The position numbers and the translations under genes are program-made. The notes beneath the pieces are model-generated. The model saw nothing but the letters and a program-made list of their open reading frames with translations, did no database searches and was not told the origin of the DNA. This document shows, piece by piece, positions 58,477-64,000 of a DNA stretch of 64,000 nucleotides. How positions within the stretch are numbered: the stretch's first letter is position 1; the number at the start of each line of letters is the position of its first letter. The stretch comes from Acidovorax sp. SRB_14 (lineage in GTDB: Bacteria > Pseudomonadota > Gammaproteobacteria > Burkholderiales > Burkholderiaceae_C): assembly GCF_012932145.1 (NCBI RefSeq), contig NZ_MWOK01000015.1:1-64000 (forward strand). Reading direction: 5' to 3'.

Positions 58477-59274
58477 ATGCGCACCCGTTTCATCCTCATC
58501 CAGACCAGCCACGCCGGCAATGTCGGCGCGGCCGCGCGCGCCATGAAAACCATGGGCTTTGACGACCTGGTGCTGGTCGCACCGCGCTGGCCCAACGTGC
58601 TGCGGCGCGAGGAAACCATCCAGCGCGCCAGCGGCGCCCTCGACGTGCTGCGCAATGCGCGCATCGTCGACACGCTCGACGAGGCGCTCAATGACATGAG
58701 CCACCTGTGCGCCACGGCGATGACGCCGCGCGACTTCGGCCCGCCCACGTCGGCGCCGCGTCCGTACTTCGAGTCGCTATTGAAAAGAGAGCTTGCAGCG
58801 CAAGCGCAGCAAGCGCTGGAGCCAGAAAACACCGTGAACTCCAGCGCCAGCACCGAAGCCGGCATGGCCTTCCTGTTCGGCTGCGAGCGCTTCGGCATGG
58901 CCAACGAGGACGTCTACCGCTGCCACGTCGCGCTGCAGATCCCGACCAACCCCGGCTTTGGCTCGCTCAACTTGGGCGCCGCCATTCAGGTGATTGCCTA
59001 CGAGTGGCGCCTGGCGCTGGGCGGCTTTGCGGCGCCCGCGCCCACGCCACCCACGCCGGCGCTGGTGCGCGCCGACGCCGCGCAGGTGGCGGGCATGCTG
59101 GCGCACTGGGAGCAGGCGCTCGTGGACATCGGCTTCCTCGACCCGGCCGCGCCCAAGAAGCTGATGCCGAGGCTCAACCAGCTGTTCAACCGCGCGCAGC
59201 TGCTGCCCGAGGAAATCCACATCCTGCGCGGTGTTGCCAAAGCCATGATCGAGGCGGCGCGGGCAAAGCACTAA
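58477..59274 (+). CDS. trmJ: tRNA (cytidine/uridine-2'-O-) methyltransferase TrmJ
   Basis: 265-residue SPOUT methyltransferase that makes Cm32/Um32 in tRNA. Family signs are the N-terminal FILIQTSHAGNVGAAARAMK, FGCERFGMANEDVYRCHVAL and IPTNPGFGSLNLGAAIQVI with the knot. The C-terminal helical extension typical of bacterial TrmJ runs to RGVAKAMIEAARAKH. ATG 58477 fits the family start. Residues about 100-119 (LLKRELAAQAQQALEPENTV) form an insert within the SPOUT domain that coincides with a copy of the hairpin repeat. The next gene is cysE, 36 bp downstream. Confidence 0.95.
   Translation: MRTRFILIQTSHAGNVGAAARAMKTMGFDDLVLVAPRWPNVLRREETIQRASGALDVLRNARIVDTLDEALNDMSHLCATAMTPRDFGPPTSAPRPYFESLLKRELAAQAQQALEPENTVNSSASTEAGMAFLFGCERFGMANEDVYRCHVALQIPTNPGFGSLNLGAAIQVIAYEWRLALGGFAAPAPTPPTPALVRADAAQVAGMLAHWEQALVDIGFLDPAAPKKLMPRLNQLFNRAQLLPEEIHILRGVAKAMIEAARAKH
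58777..58832 (+). repeat. Hairpin repeat captured inside trmJ
   Basis: Sequence blocks TATTGAAAAGAGAGCTTGCA, GCGCAAGCGCAGCAAGCGCT, GGAGCCAGAAAAC follow the family pattern (ATAGCTTGC, AAGCGC hairpin, GGAGCC, AAAA tail). It codes for TrmJ residues about 100-118 in frame. Confidence 0.7.
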
Positions 59275-59310
59275 ACTGCTTTTTTCCATTTGTTGCACCC
59301 ACACCGCTCC

Positions 59311-60084
59311 ATGTTCACCCGCCTGCGCTCCGATATCCAGTGCATTCTCGAGCGCGACCCAGCTGCGCGCACCCGCTGGGAGGTGCTGACCTGCTACCCC
59401 GGCCTGCACGCGCTGGTGCTGCACCGGCGTGCGCACTGGTGCTGGACGCACGGCTTCAAGTGGCTCGGGCGCTTCATCTCGCACCTCTCGCGCTGGTTCA
59501 CCGGCATCGAGATCCACCCCGGCGCCAAAATCGCCAGCTGCGTCTTCATCGACCACGGCATGGGCGTGGTGATCGGTGAGACCGCCGAAATCGGCCCGGG
59601 CTGCACCATCTACCACGGCGTCACGCTGGGTGGCACCTCGCTGTACAAGGGCGCCAAACGCCACCCCACGCTGGGGCGCAACGTCATCGTGGGCGCGGGC
59701 GCGCAAGTGCTCGGCGGCTTCACCGTGGGCGACGGCGCCAAGGTGGGCAGCAACGCCGTCGTCACCAAACCCGTGCCGGCCGGCGCCACGGCCGTCGGCA
59801 ACCCGGCGCGCATCATCGCCGCCGACTCCGACGCGCGGCGCGAGGAGGCGGCCTCGAAGATGGGCTTCTCGGCCTATGGCGTCACGCAGAACGACGACCC
59901 GCTCTCGCAGGCCCTGCGCGGCCTGATCGACAACGCCGGCGCGCAGGAGCACCAGATCGCGCTGCTGTGGCAGGCGATCGAGAAGCTCGCCGCCACGCCG
60001 CAAGTCCACGATTGCGTGCCCGGTGACGCTGCGCGCCAGGAAAATTTCGAGGCCGACAAGCTCACCGCGCTGATCGGCAAATAG
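59311..60084 (+). CDS. cysE: Serine O-acetyltransferase
   Basis: 257-residue enzyme of the short CysE form. It acetylates serine with acetyl-CoA as the first step of cysteine synthesis. N-terminal helices ([19 protein letters not shown]) are followed by the left-handed beta-helix hexapeptide repeats with the catalytic signature [20 protein letters not shown] and [23 protein letters not shown] at 59311 is preferred; an upstream in-frame TTG at 59290 is possible. It is terminated by a hairpin and T-run at 60107-60136. It is probably cotranscribed with trmJ. Confidence 0.95.
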   Translation: MFTRLRSDIQCILERDPAARTRWEVLTCYPGLHALVLHRRAHWCWTHGFKWLGRFISHLSRWFTGIEIHPGAKIASCVFIDHGMGVVIGETAEIGPGCTIYHGVTLGGTSLYKGAKRHPTLGRNVIVGAGAQVLGGFTVGDGAKVGSNAVVTKPVPAGATAVGNPARIIAADSDARREEAASKMGFSAYGVTQNDDPLSQALRGLIDNAGAQEHQIALLWQAIEKLAATPQVHDCVPGDAARQENFEADKLTALIGK

Positions 60085-60106
60085 CGTCCCGGCGGGCGCA
60101 GACCCT

Positions 60107-60136
60107 GGGCGGCCGGCAAGGCCGCCCTTCATTTTT
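60107..60136 (+). terminator. Hairpin terminator after cysE
   Basis: GGGCGGCC (60107-60114) and GGCCGCCC (60120-60127) form a perfect 8-bp stem with a 5-base loop, followed by TTCATTTTT. Confidence 0.85.
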
Positions 60137-60151
60137 CAGGAGACCCCCCCG

Positions 60152-60811
60152 ATGGACGTGTTCCAGGCCCTGCACCAGCGCCGCTCCGTGCGCGCCTTCT
60201 TGCCCCAGGCGCCCAGCGCCGACGCGGTGCGCACCCTGATGCAAGCCGCTGCGCGCGCGGCCTCGGGCGGCAACCTGCAGCCCTGGCGCGTGCTGGCGCT
60301 CACGGGCGAGCCGCTGGCCGACGTGCTGGCCGCCGTGGCCCGGGCCGCGCCCGAGCAGGACGCCAACCAGACCTCGTACCCGCCCAGCCTGTGGGAGCCT
60401 TACCGCACGCGCCGTTTTGCCAATGGCGAAGATCTGTACCGCAGCATCGGCATGGCACGGGAAGACAAGGCGGGGCGCCTGGAGCAGCTGGCCAAGAATG
60501 CCGAGTTCTTCGGCGCGCCGGTCGGCCTGTTCGTCTGCGTCGACCAGCGCATGGGCCAGGCGCAGTGGGTGGACCTGGGCATCTATCTGCAGTCGCTGAT
60601 GCTGGCGGCCGTCGACCAGGGCCTGGCCACCTGCGCGCAGGGCTTCTGGCGCCGCTACGAGCGCAGCCTGGCCGCGCACCTGCAGCTGCCCGAACCCTAC
60701 CGCGTGGCCTTTGGCGTGGCGCTCGGCTACGAGGACACGGCCGCGCCCATCAACACGCTGCAGGCCTCGCGCGCGCCCTTGCACGAGTGGGCCGATCTGC
60801 GCGGGTTTTGA
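60152..60811 (+). CDS. Nitroreductase family protein
   Basis: 219-residue FMN flavoprotein. The N-terminal FMN phosphate-contact motif is HQRRSVRAFLPQAP, followed by ARAASGGNLQPWRVLALTG typical of the family. A helix GIYLQSLMLAAVDQGLATCA lies in the flavin-proximal region and FGVALGYED in the C-terminal part. CAGGAG precedes the ATG. These oxidoreductases reduce nitro compounds, quinones or other electron acceptors. Substrate is not known. The hairpin repeat copy 8 lies just downstream. Confidence 0.93.
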   Translation: MDVFQALHQRRSVRAFLPQAPSADAVRTLMQAAARAASGGNLQPWRVLALTGEPLADVLAAVARAAPEQDANQTSYPPSLWEPYRTRRFANGEDLYRSIGMAREDKAGRLEQLAKNAEFFGAPVGLFVCVDQRMGQAQWVDLGIYLQSLMLAAVDQGLATCAQGFWRRYERSLAAHLQLPEPYRVAFGVALGYEDTAAPINTLQASRAPLHEWADLRGF

Positions 60812-60832
60812 CGCGCGGGCAGCGCGCACTCT

Positions 60833-60885
60833 CGAAAAGTGAGCAACTTGCGCTGAGTGGGTATGCGTTTGAGGCCATTTTGATC
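60833..60885 (+). repeat. Dispersed hairpin repeat, copy 8 (intergenic)
   Basis: CGAAAAGTGAGCAACTTGCG, CTGAGTGGGTATGCGTTTGA, GGCCATTTTGATC. The GAGGCC-ATTTTGATC tail is well kept; the first arm is degenerate. It lies after the nitroreductase gene. Confidence 0.7.
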
Positions 60886-61041
60886 TGATGGACGCACTTC
60901 GCTGCACGGCTTACGCCCTTGCGGGAACGGACAAGCGCGCGACAGGAAATGCGGGTCAGGTGGCGCGTGCGCCCGGCCTGGGTCCGACGGGCTCCCAGAC
61001 CCGATGGAAATCCCCGGCGGGGTACAGGTCCCCGTCCGCGC

Positions 61042-62019
61042 TCACTCCACGGTGATCTTGTTGTCCTTGACGACCGTGGCCATCGCAGGCACCTCGGCCT
61101 TGAGCCAGGCGGTGAAATCGGCAGGGCTCATGGCCGACGGCTCGGCGCCCAGCGTGGTCAGGCGCTCGCGCACGTCGGGCAGCGCCGTGATGCGGGTGAC
61201 CTCCGCGTTGAGCTTGTCGACCACCGGCTTGGGCGTGCCGGCCGGCGCCAGCAGGCCCTGCCAGCTGCCGGTGAGGAAGCCCGGCAGCGTCTCGGCCACC
61301 GTCGGTGCGTCGGGGACCTGCGCATTGCGCTTGGCGCTGGACAGCGCGATCAGCTTGATCTTGCCGGACCGCACATGCGGGTAGGTGGCCACCATGCCGT
61401 TGAACGTCACGTCGACCTGGCCACCGATCAGGTCGGTCATGGCCTGGGAGCCGCCCTTGTAGGGCACGTAGCCCCATTCGATGCCGGCGCGCTGTGCGAA
61501 CACCACGCCGGCCAGGTGGGTGGCGCTGCCCATGCCCGCGGCCGCCGCATAGTTGACCTTGCCTTTCTGCGCCTTGGCCCAGGCGATCAGTTCGGCCGTG
61601 GTGTTGGCCGGCACATTGGCGCTGGCCACCAGCAGGTGGGGCGAGTAGGCCACCATGGCGGCCGGCGCGAAATCGTTCTGCACGTTGAACGGCAGCTTGT
61701 ACAGCGCCGGTGCGATGGCCAGGTTGCCCACGTCCATCAGCACCAGGGTGTAGCCATCGGCGGGTGACTTGGCCACCAGGTCGGCGCCCAGGTTGCCGCT
61801 GGCGCCTGGGCGGTTTTCCACCACCACGGGCTGGCCCCAGTTCTCGGACATCTTCTGGCCGAGGATGCGGGCCAGCACGTCGGAAGTGCCACCGGCTGGA
61901 AACGGCACGACGATCTTGATCGGTTTGGTCGGCCAGGCCGCGGGGGCCTGCGCGAAGGCGCCGGGTGTGGCCAGCGCGCAGGCGCTCAGTGCCAGCAGGC
62001 GGACGAGTTTGTGGTTCAT
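61042..62019 (-). CDS. Bug-family tripartite tricarboxylate transporter binding protein
   Basis: 325-residue periplasmic receptor of the TctC/Bug type, very common in Burkholderiales. A signal peptide (LVRLLALSACALATPGAFA) is followed by WPTKPIKIVVPFPAGGTSD, a Bug hallmark, then VVENRPGASGNLGADLVAKS and DGYTLVLMDVG. The C-terminal region WQGLLAPAGTPKPVVDKLNA is standard. Bug proteins bind carboxylates such as tartrate, glyoxylate-related acids or aromatics. Its place 70 bp after a 2-hydroxyacid dehydrogenase and GarR on the same strand suggests it recruits a hydroxyacid or dicarboxylate. No TctA/TctB membrane genes are adjacent. Confidence 0.93.
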   Translation of the reverse strand: MNHKLVRLLALSACALATPGAFAQAPAAWPTKPIKIVVPFPAGGTSDVLARILGQKMSENWGQPVVVENRPGASGNLGADLVAKSPADGYTLVLMDVGNLAIAPALYKLPFNVQNDFAPAAMVAYSPHLLVASANVPANTTAELIAWAKAQKGKVNYAAAAGMGSATHLAGVVFAQRAGIEWGYVPYKGGSQAMTDLIGGQVDVTFNGMVATYPHVRSGKIKLIALSSAKRNAQVPDAPTVAETLPGFLTGSWQGLLAPAGTPKPVVDKLNAEVTRITALPDVRERLTTLGAEPSAMSPADFTAWLKAEVPAMATVVKDNKITVE

Positions 62020-62089
62020 GTGCTTGTCTCCGGTGAGTCGGCCGGCGCACGTGGCGCCGGCGGGTTGCTGTATTGGGAAAGGGTCACGC

Positions 62090-63040
62090 TCAGGCCGTCG
62101 GCGCCACCACGGCCACCCGGCCGGTGGCGAAGAAGGATTGCAGGTTGGCCAGCACCAGTTCGGCCATGGCGCGGCGCGTCTCGTGCGTGGCGCTGGCCAC
62201 GTGCGGCAGCAGCACCACGTTGTCCAGCGACAGCAGGGCCTCGGGCACGCGCGGTTCGTCCTGATAGACGTCCAGTCCGGCACCGGCGATGGCGCCCGAT
62301 TGCAGCGCCTGCACCAGGGCCGCCTCGTCGACCACGCTGCCGCGCGAGACGTTGACCAGGAAGCCCTGCGGGCCGAGTGCCTGCAGGACCTGCGCCTCGA
62401 TCAGGTGCCGCGTCTCGGTGCCGCCGGCGGTGATGACGACCAGGAAGTCGGCCCAGCGCGCCAACTCCAGCAGCGCCGGCTCGTGCGCCCAGGGCGCGCC
62501 GGCCACCGCGCGGCGGCTGTGGTAGCGCACGTCCATGTCGAAGCCGCCGGCGCGGCGCGCGATGGTCTGGCCGATGCGTCCCAGGCCGACGATGCCCAGC
62601 CGCGCGCCGCTGACCTTGCGCCCCAGGCCGAAGACCTGGCCGCTGGCCCAGCGGCCGGCGCGCACGAAGCGGTCCGCCTCGGCGGTGCGGCGCGCCACGT
62701 CGAGCAGCAGCGCGAAGGCGGTGTCGGCAACGCAGTCGTTGAGCACGTCGGGCGTGTAGCCGACGGCGATGCCGCGCGCATGCGCCGCCGTGAGGTCGAT
62801 GCGGTCGAGGCCGACGCCGAAGCTGGAGATCACGCGCAGCGATGGCAGTGCGCCGATCAGTGCGGTCGGCGCGCCAGTGCCGCCAGCGGAGGTGACCAGG
62901 CCGGCGAAGTCGGCACCGTGGCGCGCCAGAAAGGCGTCCGGGTCGGCCTCGTCGGCGAGGCGGTGCAGCGCGTAGTCGGCCGCCAGGCGCTGTTCAAGGG
63001 CCGGCAACAGCCGGCCGGCCTGCAGGATGCGGTGCTTCAC
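62090..63040 (-). CDS. NAD(P)-dependent 2-hydroxyacid dehydrogenase (hydroxypyruvate/glyoxylate reductase type)
   Basis: 316-residue D-isomer-specific 2-hydroxyacid dehydrogenase. The Rossmann loop is GIVGLGRIGQTIARRA (GxGxxG). The catalytic Arg and Glu follow in VNVSRGSVVDEAALVQAL and the EPRVPEALL region, and the catalytic His is in LLPHVASATHETRRAM. The closest known role is reduction of glyoxylate or hydroxypyruvate (GhrB type). Its start overlaps the garR-type gene stop by four bases (63037-63040), so the two are coupled. The Bug receptor gene follows. Confidence 0.9.
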   Translation of the reverse strand: MKHRILQAGRLLPALEQRLAADYALHRLADEADPDAFLARHGADFAGLVTSAGGTGAPTALIGALPSLRVISSFGVGLDRIDLTAAHARGIAVGYTPDVLNDCVADTAFALLLDVARRTAEADRFVRAGRWASGQVFGLGRKVSGARLGIVGLGRIGQTIARRAGGFDMDVRYHSRRAVAGAPWAHEPALLELARWADFLVVITAGGTETRHLIEAQVLQALGPQGFLVNVSRGSVVDEAALVQALQSGAIAGAGLDVYQDEPRVPEALLSLDNVVLLPHVASATHETRRAMAELVLANLQSFFATGRVAVVAPTA

Positions 63041-63921
63041 TGCGCTGCCAGAGCATGGTCGGCCATGATCTCGATCGCCTGCACGAGGGCCGAGTGGTCT
63101 TGGTCCTGCAGGCCGTGGGCCGCGCAGATTTGCATGAGCTGGGCGGCGTTGGCCGTGCCGGGCAGCGCCACACCCAGGGCGCGCGCGCCCTGCAGCGCCA
63201 GGCCCAGGTCCTTCTGGTGCAGGCCGATGCGAAAGCCCGGGTCGAACGTGCGTTTGATCATGCGCTCGCCGTGCACCTCTAGGATGCGGCTGGACGCGAA
63301 ACCGCCCATCAGCGCCTGGCGCACCTTGGCCGGGTCGGCGCCGGCCTTGCTGGCAAACACCAGCGCTTCGGAGACCGCGGCGATGTTCAGCGCGACGATG
63401 ATCTGGTTGGCCACCTTGCAGGTCTGGCCGTCGCCGTTGGCGCCGACGTGGGTGATGTTCTTGCCCATGCGTTCAAACAGCGGCAGCACGCGCGCGAACG
63501 CGGCCTCGGGCCCGCCCACCATGATGGTCAGCGTGCCCGCCTTGGCGCCCACTTCGCCGCCCGAGACCGGGGCGTCGAGGTAATCGCAGCCCAGGGCGTT
63601 GATCTGCTGCGCGAAGGCCTTGGTCTCGATCGGCGAGATCGAGCTCATGTCCACCACTACTTTGCCCGCGGTGAGGCCCTGGGCCACGCCGTGCTCGCCA
63701 AACAGCACCTTTTGCACGTCGGGCGTGTCGGGCAGCATGGTGATGACGATGTCGGCGTGCTGCGCCACCTCGCGCGCGTTGGCGCATGCGGTGGCGCCGC
63801 GCTCTGCCAGGGCCGCAGGCACCTGGCGGCGCGTGTGGACGAAGAGCCGGTGGCCGGCGTCGATGAGCTGGCCGCACATGGGCGCGCCCATGATGCCCAG
63901 GCCGATGAATCCGATGTTCAT
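63037..63921 (-). CDS. garR: 2-hydroxy-3-oxopropionate reductase (tartronate semialdehyde reductase)
   Basis: 294-residue beta-hydroxyacid dehydrogenase. The N-terminal nucleotide loop is IGFIGLGIMGAPMCGQL. The substrate motif DAPVSGGEVGAKAGTL and the catalytic lysine in GQTCKVANQIIVALN are those of GarR/GlxR, which reduce tartronate semialdehyde to glycerate. Start ATG 63921. It overlaps the downstream hydroxyacid dehydrogenase. With the partial gene upstream it forms a minus-strand operon that probably converts glyoxylate or hydroxypyruvate-derived compounds to glycerate. Confidence 0.93.
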   Translation of the reverse strand: MNIGFIGLGIMGAPMCGQLIDAGHRLFVHTRRQVPAALAERGATACANAREVAQHADIVITMLPDTPDVQKVLFGEHGVAQGLTAGKVVVDMSSISPIETKAFAQQINALGCDYLDAPVSGGEVGAKAGTLTIMVGGPEAAFARVLPLFERMGKNITHVGANGDGQTCKVANQIIVALNIAAVSEALVFASKAGADPAKVRQALMGGFASSRILEVHGERMIKRTFDPGFRIGLHQKDLGLALQGARALGVALPGTANAAQLMQICAAHGLQDQDHSALVQAIEIMADHALAAQ

Positions 63922-63945
63922 GACAATTCCTGTGGAAGTGAGAGG

Positions 63946-63999
63946 TCAGGCGCGGCGCATCTGGGCCAGCACCTGCTGCGCGCCGGCGGCGATCAGGCG
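63946..63999 (-). CDS. C-terminal end of a further gene of the garR operon
   Basis: The last 17 codons and TGA stop of a minus-strand gene that runs off the right edge. The visible peptide is RLIAAGAQQVLAQMRRA. The spacing to garR (24 bp) implies one transcript. Identity cannot be told from this fragment; related operons carry hydroxypyruvate isomerase, glyoxylate carboligase or glycerate kinase genes here. Confidence 0.5.
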   Translation of the reverse strand, partial: RLIAAGAQQVLAQMRRA

Positions 64000-64000
64000 C

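Overview
The window is high-GC chromosomal DNA from a betaproteobacterium, most likely the family Comamonadaceae (Acidovorax, Alicycliphilus or a relative). This rests on gene content (Bug/TRAP-type binding proteins, betaproteobacterial FlhDC, Anbu-type proteasome homologue, MdtABC-like pump with a NodT-type outer membrane factor) and on a short hairpin repeat seen 11 times, of a kind I associate with this family. No rRNA, tRNA, insertion sequence, prophage or CRISPR array was found, and no gene-free stretch exceeds 300 bp. Coding density is very high. Nearly every long antisense frame is a GC-driven shadow of a real gene.

Layout. 1-5.3 kb: hemD (5' end) and hemC on the minus strand, divergent from ppc, then an AI-2E/PerM-family permease. 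5.5-6.5 kb: flhDC. 6.7-9.8 kb: 3-mercaptopyruvate sulfurtransferase, a DMT exporter and a lone Rieske oxygenase. 10.1-13.2 kb: isoprenoid set xseB-ispA-dxs. 13.4-18.4 kb: two tandem TRAP binding proteins (plus) facing a dctQM permease pair (minus). 18.6-27.7 kb: a molybdenum hydroxylase cluster (coxS-, coxL form II-, coxM-, coxD-, coxE-, coxG- and xdhC-like genes) with a divergent AcoR-like regulator that has lost its AAA+ domain. 28.0-36.5 kb: a small membrane ORF overlapping an 8.4-kb cyclic beta-glucan synthase gene. 36.5-40.3 kb: an orphan ABC ATPase and a LytS/LytR-type two-component operon with two small membrane proteins. 40.6-49.7 kb: MFP, two RND permeases and an outer membrane lipoprotein. 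49.7-60.8 kb: uppP, MipA/OmpV, alpha/beta hydrolase, Anbu, mutS, suhB, a secreted three-repeat protein, trmJ, cysE and a nitroreductase. 61.0-64.0 kb: Bug binding protein, 2-hydroxyacid dehydrogenase, GarR-type reductase and the 3' end of one more gene, all on the minus strand, which looks like a glyoxylate/hydroxyacid operon.

The most unusual signals are: (i) a family of about 50-60 bp imperfect hairpin repeats, eight copies between genes and three apparently captured in frame inside mutS, a LytTR response regulator and trmJ; (ii) the form II (AYRGAGR) molybdenum hydroxylase cluster with its AAA+-less regulator; (iii) a stand-alone Anbu protease without its usual partners; (iv) hairpin plus T-run signals in the leaders of several transport and oxygenase genes, suggesting attenuation; and (v) an orphan ABC ATPase with no permease.
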